From: Floricoccus tropicus
GTDB taxonomy: Bacteria > Bacillota > Bacilli > Lactobacillales > Streptococcaceae
NCBI RefSeq assembly: GCF_001832905.1
Contig: NZ_MKIR01000024.1
Span: 305,310-369,309, forward strand
Reading direction: 5' to 3'
Length of the DNA: 64,000 nucleotides
Part shown: positions 1 through 9,333 of the stretch, in pieces
Position numbering within the stretch: position 1 is the first letter of the stretch
How the letters are laid out: each line of letters begins with the position of its first letter
Notes under the pieces: generated by a model
Seen by the model: only the letters and a program-made list of their open reading frames with translations
Told to the model about the DNA's origin: nothing
Database searches by the model: none
Program-made: the position numbers and the translations under genes

Positions 1-1
1 T

Positions 2-1798
2 TTTAAAAAGAATCGTCTATCTTTCAAAATTAAACAGGAAGAAGCAGTTATTTCTGTCTCATTTTTTAACCAACCCTATCTAGCTGATAAGGTGGAAGTA
101 GGTAAAACTATTGCCATATATGGTAAGTGGGATGCCAAAAAGACTGCCATTATGGGGATGAAAATTTTGCCTCAAGTAGACAATGGATTTCAACCTGTAT
201 ATCATGTTATGCAGGGAGTTAAGCAAAATAACTTAGTCGCTCTAATTAAAACTGCAATTGATGCTGGAGCAATTGAGTTATTGGAAGAAAGTCTTCCACC
301 TTACCTACTTGAAAAATATAGACTTATTGGTAGACGTGAAGCGGTACTTGGGATGCATTTTCCACTTGATGAAGAAGCTCATAAGCAGGCTATGAGGCGA
401 TTGAAATTTGAAGAGTTATTCTATTTTCAATTGAAATTACAAGCTCTCAGATTTAAAGAAAAAAAATTAACGGTGGGTATCCGTATTTCGTATGATGAAA
501 AGCTCGTTGAGGCAAAGATAAATCAACTACCTTTTGAGCTAACAAATGCTCAAAATATGGCACTGACTGAAATTTTAACAGATATGAGTTCAGTTAGTCA
601 CATGAATCGTCTTTTGCAGGGAGATGTAGGATCCGGTAAAACAGCAGTTGCTTCAGTTGCAATGTATGCAGCTTATACTGGTGGATATCAGTCAGCTATG
701 ATGGTTCCAACTGAAATTTTAGCTAATCAACACCTTGAAAGCTTGCAAACTCTTTTCCCAGAATTAAATGTTGGACTTTTGACTAGTGGGATGAAGCCAG
801 CTCTTAAACGCCAGACTTTGGAAGAGCTTGAGAATGGAACTATTGATATGATTGTGGGTACTCATGCCCTTATTCAAGATAGTGTAAGCTACAATAATCT
901 TGGTTTAGTTATTACCGACGAACAGCACCGTTTTGGGGTTAATCAGAGGAAAGTTTTAAGGGAGAAGGGGATGAACCCCGATGTTTTGATGATGACGGCA
1001 ACTCCCATACCACGAACCCTTGCTATTACCACCTTTGGTGATATGGATGTGTCAATCATTGATGAACTTCCAGCGGGCCGTATTCCAATAACGACTAGGT
1101 GGGTTAAGCATGAGCAACTTGAACAAGTCCTTCCCTGGATTAAAGAGGAACTTGATAAGAAGGCGCAAGTCTATTTCATCTCTCCTTTGATTGAAGAGAG
1201 TGAAGCACTTGATTTGAAAAATGCTCAGGATCTTTATCAAGAGTTAACAGATTATTTTGGTCAGGATATAAATGTTGCACTTTTACATGGGCGTATGAAG
1301 CCCGATGAAAAAGATTCAATAATGGATGATTTTAAGAATAAAAACTACGATGTTCTGGTATCAACGACAGTTATTGAGGTTGGTGTTAATGTTCCCAACG
1401 CTACAATAATGGTCATCATGGATGCAGACCGCTTTGGGCTTAGCCAGCTCCATCAATTACGTGGTCGTGTTGGTCGTGGCAGCAAGAAATCTTATGCAAT
1501 ACTCGTTGCCAATCCTAAAACTGACCAGGGTAAGCAGCGTATGAAAATTATGACTGAAACCAATAATGGTTTTGTTTTGGCGGAGGAAGACTTAAAGATG
1601 AGAGGATCTGGAGAAATTTTTGGTACTCGTCAATCCGGTCTTCCAGAATTTGCTGTAGCCGATTTGGTAAATGACTATAACATTGTAGAAGTAGCACGCA
1701 AAGAAGCACAAAAAGTTTTTGAAGATAAAAATTGGGATACAAATCCTGACTATCAAGTTTTGCGAAATAATTTGTCAGAAATTGATGTATTTGATTAG
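2..1798 (+). CDS. recG: ATP-dependent DNA helicase RecG (5' truncated by window)
   Basis: RecG remodels stalled replication forks and Holliday junctions in the cytoplasm. The frame is already open at base 2, and the codons before the GTG at base 92 continue the wedge (OB-fold) domain, so that GTG is internal and the real start lies outside the window. About 598 of the usual 670 or so residues are present. Visible helicase motifs in order: GDVGSGKT (Walker A, near base 620), DEQHRFG (DEQH box, near 917), TATPIPRT (near 995) and QLRGRVGRG (motif VI, near 1455), followed by the RecG-typical GSGEIFGTRQSG. The acyltransferase gene follows after 58 bp without an obvious terminator between them. The family assignment is secure. 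Confidence 0.97.
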   Translation, partial: FKKNRLSFKIKQEEAVISVSFFNQPYLADKVEVGKTIAIYGKWDAKKTAIMGMKILPQVDNGFQPVYHVMQGVKQNNLVALIKTAIDAGAIELLEESLPPYLLEKYRLIGRREAVLGMHFPLDEEAHKQAMRRLKFEELFYFQLKLQALRFKEKKLTVGIRISYDEKLVEAKINQLPFELTNAQNMALTEILTDMSSVSHMNRLLQGDVGSGKTAVASVAMYAAYTGGYQSAMMVPTEILANQHLESLQTLFPELNVGLLTSGMKPALKRQTLEELENGTIDMIVGTHALIQDSVSYNNLGLVITDEQHRFGVNQRKVLREKGMNPDVLMMTATPIPRTLAITTFGDMDVSIIDELPAGRIPITTRWVKHEQLEQVLPWIKEELDKKAQVYFISPLIEESEALDLKNAQDLYQELTDYFGQDINVALLHGRMKPDEKDSIMDDFKNKNYDVLVSTTVIEVGVNVPNATIMVIMDADRFGLSQLHQLRGRVGRGSKKSYAILVANPKTDQGKQRMKIMTETNNGFVLAEEDLKMRGSGEIFGTRQSGLPEFAVADLVNDYNIVEVARKEAQKVFEDKNWDTNPDYQVLRNNLSEIDVFD

Positions 1799-1856
1799 TT
1801 ATAAATATAAAGGATGGTTTTGGTTTTGAAACGAGAATGGAGTGAATTTTTAAAAT

Positions 1857-2936
1857 ATGACTAAAGGAAAAAAAAGAGACAGCCGTTTTGAATTGTTAAG
1901 AATTATTACAATGCTTATGATTATAGTGCATCATTTAATTGTACACGGTGTTTTTAAATCAGGTATGATAAAGGATGGACTACCAGGAACGCACCCATTT
2001 GCTTTATATAAGTTAATTGCAATGGGAGGGAAACCCGCAGTAATTCTATTTATATTAATATCTGGATACTTTCAAATAAATGTAGAGCTTAATATAAAGA
2101 ATATTGTAAAATTATGGCTGCAAGTACTTTTCTATTCAGTGGGAATTGCTTATATATTAATTTTTTTTAACTTAATTCCTAATAATACGCCTCTTATGCA
2201 GTATTGGTTTCCAGTTTCAACAGTAAGATATGGATTTTTTACCGATTATTTTAAATTGATTTTATTGTCTCCTTTTATTAAAATCATGATAAAGTCTCTC
2301 AAAGAAAAACAATTATTATATTTAATTATAATTGGTATAGTCATGGGATATATAGTTCCTACAGCATTTTTCCAAGAAAATCAAAGAGAGTTTACCAGCT
2401 ACTTCTTTAGATTTGTCATAATTTTTATAATTGGTGCCTATCTTAAAATATATGGGCATGAAAGATTCATTAAAAATAAAAAAATAATTATTTTATTTTT
2501 ATTATCGCTTCCAGTTTTATTTTTGAATTTTACACAGATTATAAGTGAGTTTCAAAAATTAAATGTCAAAAATTCTAGTGCTTTTTTAAATTTTGGCTAT
2601 ATAAACTTGATAATTGCTCTACTAATCTTTATACTATTTTGCAGCTTGCCAAGTTTCTCTAATAATTTAATAAATTTTGTATCAAAACAAGTGTTTGGAG
2701 TCTATTTATTTCATGATCATATTTTGATGAGAAAAGTTCTCTGGTTTAACTTATTTGATGTAAGAAAGTTTATTGGACACGGTTCTTTAAATTTTATTGT
2801 TCAATCTGCCAAAGCAGTGCTGCTGATTTTTATTATAGGAAGTGTAATTGATTATGTTAGGGAAAAGATTTTTGTCGTTATATATAAAACGGAAATTGTA
2901 ATAACTAATCTTACTAGAAAAACAACAAAAGATTAA
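1857..2936 (+). CDS. Acyltransferase family 3 membrane protein
   Basis: A 359-residue polytopic protein with about ten hydrophobic segments. It resembles the acyltransferase-3 family (OafA/WecH type), whose members transfer O-acyl groups to cell-surface glycans from the membrane. Near the N-terminus it has the family pattern R-x-E-L-L-R followed by an HH pair (residues about 10-27), then a conserved FILISGYF segment and a late FGVYLFHDH segment. A GGAG-like ribosome site lies about 10 bases before the ATG. The acceptor is unknown; a wall or lipoteichoic polymer is a reasonable guess. Its base composition is more AT-rich than that of recG before it, which is common for surface-modification genes. 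Confidence 0.8.
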   Translation: MTKGKKRDSRFELLRIITMLMIIVHHLIVHGVFKSGMIKDGLPGTHPFALYKLIAMGGKPAVILFILISGYFQINVELNIKNIVKLWLQVLFYSVGIAYILIFFNLIPNNTPLMQYWFPVSTVRYGFFTDYFKLILLSPFIKIMIKSLKEKQLLYLIIIGIVMGYIVPTAFFQENQREFTSYFFRFVIIFIIGAYLKIYGHERFIKNKKIIILFLLSLPVLFLNFTQIISEFQKLNVKNSSAFLNFGYINLIIALLIFILFCSLPSFSNNLINFVSKQVFGVYLFHDHILMRKVLWFNLFDVRKFIGHGSLNFIVQSAKAVLLIFIIGSVIDYVREKIFVVIYKTEIVITNLTRKTTKD

Positions 2937-3039
2937 ATAGGTCTTTAGACCGATGAGTTAATTTAAGAAAAAATATATTATATATACATAGACAGGTGAT
3001 GCACCTTCTATAACCAAACCAACGAGTGTGAAGCTCGTA

Positions 3040-3203
3040 AACTTTTTTCATAAATCGTTGATTCTATTGGTGTAATTTCAAAAACCACAGAGCAAATTTG
3101 CTATCAAGTTAGCAACTAGTTTTTACTCAAATTATAAGTAGGATTAACAAAACTCCTTAAATAAAAAAACTCCTAGAAAAACCGAGCCTCCACTCGGTTT
3201 TTC
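3040..3203 (+). ncRNA. Candidate small RNA with anti-Shine-Dalgarno boxes
   Basis: This gene-free stretch contains short hairpins (ACGAG/CTCGT loop near 3024-3042; palindrome AGCAAATTTGCT near 3092). A single-stranded-looking segment follows with two CTCCT boxes complementary to Shine-Dalgarno sequences (3149-3175). It ends in a perfect 10-bp terminator hairpin with T-run (3177-3202). The 15-base string AAAACTCCTTAAATA at 3149-3163 occurs again at 20486-20500, in the CiaR-linked small RNA, at the same position before a terminator. The 5' end is not determined; no clear promoter was seen and no good CiaR repeat is present. Confidence 0.4.
3177..3202 (+). terminator. Intrinsic terminator
   Basis: Perfect inverted repeat AAAAACCGAG / CTCGGTTTTT with a 6-base loop. 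The right arm ACTCGGTTTTT is the first copy of a string repeated at 3315, 3436 and 3557 in the downstream array. Confidence 0.8.
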
Positions 3204-3610
3204 GCTGTTTATTAGTGTTCTTTCAGATAATACATTTTATTTGACCTATGTCAGTTTTCAGATAACGCGATGTCGATTCTACTAATGCAAGTAAAACTTG
3301 CAAGTAGAAGTCGCACTCGGTTTTTCGTTGTTTATTTGCTTCCATTAGATAATATATTTTAGTCAGATTTATTGTGATTTACAGATAAGTCGATGTCCGT
3401 AAAGTTAACCAGACTAAAGTCAGGAGCTTTAAGGTACTCGGTTTTTCGTTGTTTATTTGCTTCCATTAGATAATGTATTTTAGTCAGACTTATTGTGATT
3501 TGCAGATAATTCGATGTCCGTAAAACTAGAGCAAGCAAGCTTGCAAGTTTTAAGGCACTCGGTTTTTCGCTGTCTATTGTTTTTTTAGGCAATATGTTGG
3601 TTTTCTGGAT
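3192..3610 (+). repeat. Tandem array of ~121-bp structured repeats (3 full copies + partial)
   Basis: Units start at ACTCGGTTTTTCG: 3192-3314 (123 bp), 3315-3435 (121 bp), 3436-3556 (121 bp), then a partial copy from 3557. Units 2 and 3 are nearly identical over about 75 bases; unit 1 is more diverged. Each unit ends in a hairpin (3268-3320, 3390-3441, 3511-3562) closed by CGA...TCGG and followed by TTTTT. The apical stem differs completely between units but stays self-complementary (TTCTACT/AGTAGAA; TAAAG/CTTTA; TAAAACT/AGTTTTA). That is compensatory change, so a structured RNA or cruciform is implied. No gene is supported on either strand here. A weak TTGTTT-16-TAATAT promoter-like pair lies in unit 2 (3328-3355). 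Confidence 0.85.
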
Positions 3611-3680
3611 GCACATTTTGATTACTGGTTAATTTCTTTTTTAAGGAAGGTAAGTTTATCTTTTATTACCGGCTATTTTC

Positions 3681-3735
3681 TTGGCTTTTTTTAAGAAATT
3701 TGGTTATAATATATGTTAAGGTCAAAATAGGTCAA
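3681..3735 (+). promoter_or_regulatory. ctsR promoter with CtsR operator
   Basis: A -35-like TTGGCT (3681-3686) and a -10 TATAAT (3705-3710) are 18 bp apart. Just downstream is AGGTCAAAATAGGTCAAT (3719-3736), which matches the CtsR heptad direct repeat GGTCAAA-N3-GGTCAAA with one final mismatch. Its place around the start of transcription fits autorepression of ctsR-clpC, relieved by heat or protein stress. Confidence 0.88.
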
Positions 3736-3765
3736 TGATTATTGACGTTAAGAAAGGAGGATAAA

Positions 3766-4230
3766 ATGAGTGCAAAAAATACATCAGACATGATTGAGGA
3801 GTACCTCAAAAAGCTTTTGGAAGCCACTGCAGAGATTGAGATAAAACGTTCAGAACTTGCAGAAACTTTTGACGTGGTACCTAGTCAGATTAATTATGTC
3901 ATAAAAACTCGTTTTACCTTACCTCGTGGTTATGAAGTTGAAAGCAAACGTGGTGGTGGAGGATATATTAAGATAGTTAAAATCAAATATTCTAACAAAC
4001 ATGCCCTTTTGCAAGAATTAGACGAAAAAATACCACTTTTATTGAGTGAAAAAATAGCCAAAGATATAGTGCAATTTCTTTTTGAAGAAGAGTTGATTTC
4101 TTATCGAGAAGGTAATTTTGTATTAGCAATGTTGAGTGATTCAAACTTCGATTCGAAGGATTCAGATGCCTTCAGATCAGCAATGTTAAAATCATTCTTA
4201 CGAAGATTGGATAGAGAAGATGAAATATAA
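3766..4230 (+). CDS. ctsR: Class III heat-shock repressor CtsR
   Basis: A 154-residue dimeric repressor of clp genes. The N-terminal winged helix contains the family motif in which residues near RGGGGYI form the DNA-contacting wing (residues about 63-70). The ATG at 3766 is preceded by AGAAAGGAGG with good spacing; a TTG 24 bases upstream in frame is not needed. The C-terminal half is the all-helical domain that McsB targets in Bacillus, but no mcsA or mcsB lies here. CtsR is followed directly by clpC, as in streptococci and lactococci, and the reading frames overlap by 11 bases, so the two are translationally coupled. Regulation by its own operator is visible upstream. Confidence 0.96.
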   Translation: MSAKNTSDMIEEYLKKLLEATAEIEIKRSELAETFDVVPSQINYVIKTRFTLPRGYEVESKRGGGGYIKIVKIKYSNKHALLQELDEKIPLLLSEKIAKDIVQFLFEEELISYREGNFVLAMLSDSNFDSKDSDAFRSAMLKSFLRRLDREDEI

Positions 4231-6688
4231 TAATAGATTAAAATTTACTCCTACTGTCGAGGCGATATTATCTGAAGCAGAACAAATTGCCTTAGAGTAT
4301 AAAACGACAGTAATTGGTAGTGGACATTTGTTGGCGGCTTTTGCCGATTTTTATGATAATCATGGTTCAGCAAGTATCCACAATCAAGGACTTGAAAAAG
4401 AAGATATCGATATTGAGCTTGAAACGGCCAGTTTAGGTTTACCAGAACTCCCTAAAAAAGCCACAACAAGTTTTTCACCAAGACTTGAAGAATTACTAGA
4501 GCTTTCTCAGTATTTAGCAAATGAAAATGGAAAAAATGAGATTGGAACAGATCATTTATTTTATATTTTGGTCTCAGACTCAGACTCTTATGCACATAGG
4601 ATTTTGAATACGCTTGGTGTCAACGTTAATAAACTATTGAAGGAATTTCTTGAGAAGACTCGTTTGGATATCCGTCCAATTATGAATCGTAAAGCAGTGT
4701 TGCCTGCTTCTAAGAGACAGGCTGCAGGTGCTGTTGATCCAAACAGCAAGACGCCAACTCTAGATAGTGTGGCGCGTGATATGACCAAACTTGCTCGTGA
4801 TGGTAAGATGGATCCGATGATAGGACGCGACAAAGAAGTTGAACGCGTGCTGCAAATTTTAAGCCGTCGTACCAAAAACAATCCGGTTCTTGTAGGAGAA
4901 CCAGGTGTTGGGAAGACTGCTATCGCAGAAGGTCTTGCGATAAAACTTGTGACAAATGATGTTCCAGAAGATTTACAAAATAAACGTTTAATGTCGCTTG
5001 AAATTTCAGCAGTCCTTGCTGGTACTAAGTTCCGTGGAGAATTTGAAGACCGTATGACAGCGATAATCGACGAAGTAAGCAGTTCAGACGATGTAATCCT
5101 GTTTATTGATGAAATTCATACAATTATGAGTTCAGGCGGAGGAATGGATGGAACACTTGATGCATCTAATATTCTAAAACCAGCTCTTGCTCGTGGAGAT
5201 TTACAATTAATAGGTTCAACAACATTCGATGAATATCAAAAGAAAATCGAGAAAGATTCAGCATTAGAACGACGCCTAGCGCGTGTTGTGGTTGAAGAAC
5301 CTAGTGCTGATGATACGGTTGCAATTCTTTCAGGTCTTAAGTCTAAGTACGAAGAGTATCATAATTTAAAAATAGAAGATTCAGCAATTGATGCTGCAGT
5401 TAAGAATAGTGTACGTTATATGCCTAATCGTAAATTACCAGATAAGGCGATTGATCTTTTGGATGAAGCATCTGCTCGTGTTAAAATTAATAATTTAGAA
5501 CATGACGGTACTTATCAAAAAGCTCAAGAAGATTTAAAAGCTATTGATGAAAAAATTAATTTAGCATTTTTGAGCCATGAGTTATTAGAAATTAAAGAAT
5601 TAAGAGAGCAAAAGTCTTTAATTGAGAAAAAACTTGATAAGCATTTATCACGTAAGAAAAAGACTAATGATACAAAAGTTACAGAACTTGATATCATTGA
5701 AGTTGTTAGTGATCTTTCAGGTGTTCCAGTTAGTCAAATGACACAATCAGAAGCAAGCCGTTTAGTCAAACTAGAATCTGAATTACACGAGCGTGTGATT
5801 GGTCAAGATGAAGCTATTGGAGCTGTTAGCCGTGCAATTCGCCGTTCAAGAAGTGGCGTGAGCGATCCAAGACGTCCTATTGGTTCATTTATGTTCTTAG
5901 GACCTACTGGTGTCGGTAAGACTGAGCTTGCTAAAGCCTTGAGTGCTTCAGTATTTGGTAGTGAAGATAATCTTATTCGTGTCGATATGAGTGAGTACAT
6001 GGAAAAATTCTCTACTAGTCGTTTGATTGGAGCTCCCCCAGGATATGTAGGTTTTGATGAAGGTGGACAGCTTACTGAAAAGGTCCGTCAGAAACCTTAC
6101 TCAGTAGTTCTTCTAGATGAAATTGAAAAAGCTCATCCAGATGTTTTCAATATCCTTCTACAAATCCTTGATGATGGTTTTGTAACAGATAGTAAGGGTC
6201 GTAAAATAGACTTTAGAAATACTATTATCATCATGACAAGTAATATTGGAGCGACTGCTCTTAGGGACGAAAAGACTGTTGGCTTCGGTGCTAAAGATTC
6301 AGCTGCTGACTACAAGGCTATGAAATCACGCATTTTAGAAGAGTTGAAGAAAGCATACAGACCTGAATTCTTAAACCGTGTTGATGAAACATTAGTATTC
6401 CACAATTTAACAGAAGATGAAGTTCAAGATATTGTTAAATTAATGGCTAAATCAGTAATTGAGCGTTTGAAGGAACAAAATATTAACTTAAAGGTTACAC
6501 CCACAGCAGCAAAACATATTGCTAAAACTGGATTTGATCCTGAATATGGAGCCCGTCCATTACGCCGTGCCATTCAAAGAGAATTTGAAGATAAACTAAG
6601 CGAGAAATTATTGGCTGGTGAAATTAAAGAGGGTGATACTGTAACTATTGGTGTTTCCAATGATAAGATTAATTTCAAGGTTAAATAA
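4220..6688 (+). CDS. clpC: ATP-dependent Clp protease ATP-binding subunit ClpC
   Basis: An 822-residue Hsp100/AAA+ unfoldase that feeds substrates to ClpP. Domains: Clp-N repeats (about 1-150), first AAA module with GEPGVGKT, a short coiled middle region (about 415-480) holding the basic stretch SRKKK, second AAA module with GPTGVGKT, then the C-terminal sensor-2 domain with YGARPLRR. The segment [14 protein letters not shown] is the second-ring pore loop region. The length is typical. The start overlaps the end of ctsR, so expression should follow the CtsR operator. A hairpin terminator at 6701-6739 closes the operon. Confidence 0.97.
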   Translation: MKYNNRLKFTPTVEAILSEAEQIALEYKTTVIGSGHLLAAFADFYDNHGSASIHNQGLEKEDIDIELETASLGLPELPKKATTSFSPRLEELLELSQYLANENGKNEIGTDHLFYILVSDSDSYAHRILNTLGVNVNKLLKEFLEKTRLDIRPIMNRKAVLPASKRQAAGAVDPNSKTPTLDSVARDMTKLARDGKMDPMIGRDKEVERVLQILSRRTKNNPVLVGEPGVGKTAIAEGLAIKLVTNDVPEDLQNKRLMSLEISAVLAGTKFRGEFEDRMTAIIDEVSSSDDVILFIDEIHTIMSSGGGMDGTLDASNILKPALARGDLQLIGSTTFDEYQKKIEKDSALERRLARVVVEEPSADDTVAILSGLKSKYEEYHNLKIEDSAIDAAVKNSVRYMPNRKLPDKAIDLLDEASARVKINNLEHDGTYQKAQEDLKAIDEKINLAFLSHELLEIKELREQKSLIEKKLDKHLSRKKKTNDTKVTELDIIEVVSDLSGVPVSQMTQSEASRLVKLESELHERVIGQDEAIGAVSRAIRRSRSGVSDPRRPIGSFMFLGPTGVGKTELAKALSASVFGSEDNLIRVDMSEYMEKFSTSRLIGAPPGYVGFDEGGQLTEKVRQKPYSVVLLDEIEKAHPDVFNILLQILDDGFVTDSKGRKIDFRNTIIIMTSNIGATALRDEKTVGFGAKDSAADYKAMKSRILEELKKAYRPEFLNRVDETLVFHNLTEDEVQDIVKLMAKSVIERLKEQNINLKVTPTAAKHIAKTGFDPEYGARPLRRAIQREFEDKLSEKLLAGEIKEGDTVTIGVSNDKINFKVK

Positions 6689-6700
6689 TAAATGTATTTA

Positions 6701-6739
6701 AATGAGGAAGTAGTGCTCAAAGCACTTACCTCATTTTTT
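6701..6739 (+). terminator. Terminator after clpC
   Basis: Long hairpin with arms AATGAGG...AGTGCT and AGCACT...CCTCATT around CAA, followed by seven T. Confidence 0.9.
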
Positions 6740-6776
6740 TGATATAATTAGGAAAATGTTTAGTATAAGGAGTCAT

Positions 6777-7532
6777 ATGGATATTTTTCTTAGAGGAATG
6801 AAAGAAGTATTTAACCCAAAACGTGTTTGGGATGAACTTAAAAGCCTTGATATAAATGAAAAATTATTACTATTTTTCATGATTTTTTCCGTTTTTTTAG
6901 CTTTTATTTTTGATTCAAATGGCTCAGGTGGGTTACTTGGATTTATCACGGGAGTTTTCACAATTGTAAATTTGATTTTGATTGCAAGAGGAAAGTTAAC
7001 AAATTATTTATGGGGAATAGGCTCATGTGTTTCTTGGTTATTTGTAGCAGTAAATAATCTGCTAGTTGGGGATATTATTTCTCAAAGCTTTCATCTGATG
7101 ATGCAATTTGTAGGGATTTATGCTTGGGAGAAGGTGATGGAACATGCCTCTACTACCGAAATTGAACCGAAAAAATTATCAAGAAAAGCTGCTATATTAT
7201 CATTTGTTGGTGCAATTGTACTATACTTTGCAATGGTCTATATATCAATTAAGGCTGGGGGTAATCTAGTTTGGTTGAGTTCAGCAATCCTTCCGGCTTC
7301 AATCATCGCACAATTTTTGATGACCTATGGATATAGTTCTCAGTGGATTTTTTGGCTAACAGTTAATATAATAAATATAATTATATGGAGTATACGCTTA
7401 GCAGAAAGCGGGTCGTCTGCTTTATCAATGCTTGTACTTAATTCAATGATGTTTATTAACTCACTCTATGGTATTTATGTTTGGTACGCGATTAGAGATA
7501 AAATGAAAAGGATATTAAATAAAAAAGGTTAG
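6777..7532 (+). CDS. pnuC: Nicotinamide riboside transporter PnuC
   Basis: A 251-residue membrane protein of the PnuC family, which imports nicotinamide riboside by facilitated diffusion coupled to phosphorylation inside. Seven or so hydrophobic helices are visible. Family-typical polar residues occur in the YLWGIGSCVSWLF and QFVGIYAW segments. An in-frame ATG at 6756 lies only 8 bases after a TATAAT (6743-6748), so it would have no leader. The ATG at 6777 follows AAGGAG (6767-6772) and is preferred. The kinase-adenylyltransferase NadR follows after 4 bases, which makes the pathway clear: uptake, then phosphorylation, then NAD synthesis. Confidence 0.92.
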   Translation: MDIFLRGMKEVFNPKRVWDELKSLDINEKLLLFFMIFSVFLAFIFDSNGSGGLLGFITGVFTIVNLILIARGKLTNYLWGIGSCVSWLFVAVNNLLVGDIISQSFHLMMQFVGIYAWEKVMEHASTTEIEPKKLSRKAAILSFVGAIVLYFAMVYISIKAGGNLVWLSSAILPASIIAQFLMTYGYSSQWIFWLTVNIINIIIWSIRLAESGSSALSMLVLNSMMFINSLYGIYVWYAIRDKMKRILNKKG

Positions 7533-7536
7533 AATT

Positions 7537-8682
7537 ATGACTACTAATAATATTTCAAAAGGAAAATTAAAAGGACAAAAAATCGGAATATATTTTGGAA
7601 CTTTTGCCCCCCTTCATATTGGGCACCAACAACAAATATACAAAACGGCAGCTCTTAATGATGGAGTTTTATTGGTTGCATCTGGCTATGATGGGGATCG
7701 TGGAGATAAAATTGGTCTTAATTTAGAAAAAAGATACCGTTATTTACGCCAGGCCTTCAATGATGAAGCGGACATTAAAGTAGCAAAACTTGATGAAAAT
7801 GGAATGCCACCAATGCCTGATGGATGGGATGTGTGGACTGAACGCTTATTAAGTTTGATTTACGAAAATACAGTCCAGAAGAATCTCCATATTACTTTCT
7901 ATGTTGGTGAAGAAGAATATGTAACTGAACTTTCAAAGCGTTTCCCAACAGATGATGGCAATACATATTCTGTTGAAAGAGCAGATCGACACGATATTTT
8001 AATATCTTCAACTATGATTCGTGAAAATCCGCAAGCTCATTGGAATGATATTAACCGTGTATTTCGTCGTCACTTTTCAAAAGTTGTTACCTTTATGGGT
8101 GGAGCATCAACAGGAAAATCAACACTTGTCCGTCGTTTAGCACGTTCTATTAGTGCACCATTCTCGGAAGAGTATGCTCGTTACTATGAAGAAGTTTCAA
8201 ATATTGATGATGATGAATTGCGTTTGGATGACTATGCCCGCCTCATTTTAGGACAATATGATGCAAACTCAAATGAAATTTGTTCACCATCTAATAACGG
8301 AATTGTTTTTTTGGACACGGATGCTATAGTGACACGAGTTTATGCAAAACTATATTTATCAAAAGAAGAACAAGAAGATTTAGAACCACTTTTCCAAAGA
8401 ACTATTAGACAGGAAAAAATGGATTTAATCTTAGTTATCCCACCAATTACTAAATATGTTAATGATGGTTTTAGAAACATGGTTTGGGAAGAAAGTCGCT
8501 ATGAATTTCATGAAGAATTGATGCGTCAACTTGATGAATTTGGTCTTATGGACAAGGTTGTTATGCTTGATGATAAGGGAGATGGAGAACGGGATGAATT
8601 CGGCTATCTTGCTCGTTATCACCATGCAATTGACGCCGTGAAAGAGTATACAGGAGTCGAGATTCAACGCTTGGAATATTAA
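7537..8682 (+). CDS. nadR: NadR: NMN adenylyltransferase / ribosylnicotinamide kinase
   Basis: A 381-residue bifunctional enzyme of NAD salvage. The N-terminal nucleotidyltransferase has the HxGH motif as HIGH in GTFAPLHIGHQQQ (residues about 21-33). The C-terminal kinase has a P-loop GGASTGKST (about 188-196) and later EEYARYY and DTDA segments. The Escherichia coli protein carries an additional N-terminal helix-turn-helix; here the protein starts just before the nucleotidyltransferase, so it should not act as a repressor. It is transcribed with pnuC and closed by a terminator at 8684-8705. Confidence 0.94.
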   Translation: MTTNNISKGKLKGQKIGIYFGTFAPLHIGHQQQIYKTAALNDGVLLVASGYDGDRGDKIGLNLEKRYRYLRQAFNDEADIKVAKLDENGMPPMPDGWDVWTERLLSLIYENTVQKNLHITFYVGEEEYVTELSKRFPTDDGNTYSVERADRHDILISSTMIRENPQAHWNDINRVFRRHFSKVVTFMGGASTGKSTLVRRLARSISAPFSEEYARYYEEVSNIDDDELRLDDYARLILGQYDANSNEICSPSNNGIVFLDTDAIVTRVYAKLYLSKEEQEDLEPLFQRTIRQEKMDLILVIPPITKYVNDGFRNMVWEESRYEFHEELMRQLDEFGLMDKVVMLDDKGDGERDEFGYLARYHHAIDAVKEYTGVEIQRLEY

Positions 8683-8683
8683 A

Positions 8684-8705
8684 AAAAAACGCCACTGGCG
8701 TTTTT
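8684..8705 (+). terminator. Terminator after nadR
   Basis: Compact hairpin AAAACGCC-ACT-GGCGTTTTT starting two bases after the nadR stop. Confidence 0.9.
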
Positions 8706-8760
8706 AAGATGAAAAATTTAAATTATAAATACGTATATAAAGACAAGGAAGGTATTAATT

Positions 8761-8976
8761 ATGGCAGAATTAAAATTTGAAATTGAAGAATCATTAATTG
8801 TATTATCAGAAAATGAAAAGGGCTGGACTAAGGAGCTAAATCGTGTATCTTGGAACGGTGCACCTGCTAAGTATGATATCCGTTCGTGGAGTCCGGATCA
8901 TACAAAAATGGGCAAAGGAATTACCCTTACAAATGAAGAATTCCAAGTCCTTTTACAAGAACTTGGAAACAAGTAA
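8761..8976 (+). CDS. ydbC: YdbC family PC4-like ssDNA-binding protein
   Basis: A 71-residue protein matching the bacterial PC4/p15 coactivator family. It shows the conserved WTKELNRVSWNGAPAKYDI stretch and the WSPDHTKMGKGITLT stretch that form the curved single-strand DNA-binding sheet. The Lactococcus lactis YdbC of this family is a known single-stranded DNA/RNA binder; the cellular role is not settled. AAGGAAG lies about 9 bases before the ATG. It has its own short upstream region after the nadR terminator and converges on the DUF3397 gene, whose stop codon abuts its own. Confidence 0.88.
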   Translation: MAELKFEIEESLIVLSENEKGWTKELNRVSWNGAPAKYDIRSWSPDHTKMGKGITLTNEEFQVLLQELGNK

Positions 8977-9327
8977 TTATTTGATAAATAAAATAATTAT
9001 CAATGCATAGTAAAATGCAAGGGCAATAAAGAAAGTTAGACGCCAGAATAGCTTAATAAAAGATCCTAGATCAAATCGACGTAATCTAAATAGCTGATTA
9101 AATAAAATGATTAATCCAACAATTGATATGATGATTAGAAAATAAGGAAGTGCACTCATCTGCGTAAACTTTAGGGAAAAGAAGCGAATTCCAAATATAG
9201 TAAAGAAGGTTACTAAATCAGGAACCCTAAAATTTGAAAAGCTTCTAATGTGAAAGAAACGAAAGAATAAACTTACCAGCAATATTGCTATTATTGGGTA
9301 AATTAAGGCAAATATTTTTAAAAACAT
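8977..9327 (-). CDS. DUF3397 family small membrane protein
   Basis: A 116-residue protein with four predicted membrane helices and short loops, matching the DUF3397 family common in Lactobacillales; no function is established. On the minus strand TGCTATAAT (an extended -10) ends only 6 bases before the ATG, and no Shine-Dalgarno sequence is present, so the mRNA may be leaderless. A 9-bp inverted repeat (9342-9350 / 9367-9375) flanks the -35 position. It converges tail to tail with ydbC. Confidence 0.75.
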   Translation of the reverse strand: MFLKIFALIYPIIAILLVSLFFRFFHIRSFSNFRVPDLVTFFTIFGIRFFSLKFTQMSALPYFLIIISIVGLIILFNQLFRLRRFDLGSFIKLFWRLTFFIALAFYYALIIILFIK

Positions 9328-9333
9328 AAATTA

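Noticed and set aside
2937..3040. CiaR repeat before the first candidate small RNA
   Set aside because: Only a single TTTAAG near 2962 and no partner at 5 bases.
3192..3610. CRISPR array
   Set aside because: Units are about 121 bp with long conserved parts and no constant short repeat with unique spacers; no cas genes nearby.
3359..3616. 85-codon open frame on the minus strand in the repeat array
   Set aside because: It runs through the structured repeats, carries no family pattern or ribosome site, and its repeats reflect the DNA array.
6756..6776. ATG at 6756 as pnuC start
   Set aside because: It follows the -10 by 8 bases and lacks a ribosome site, while ATG 6777 has AAGGAG.
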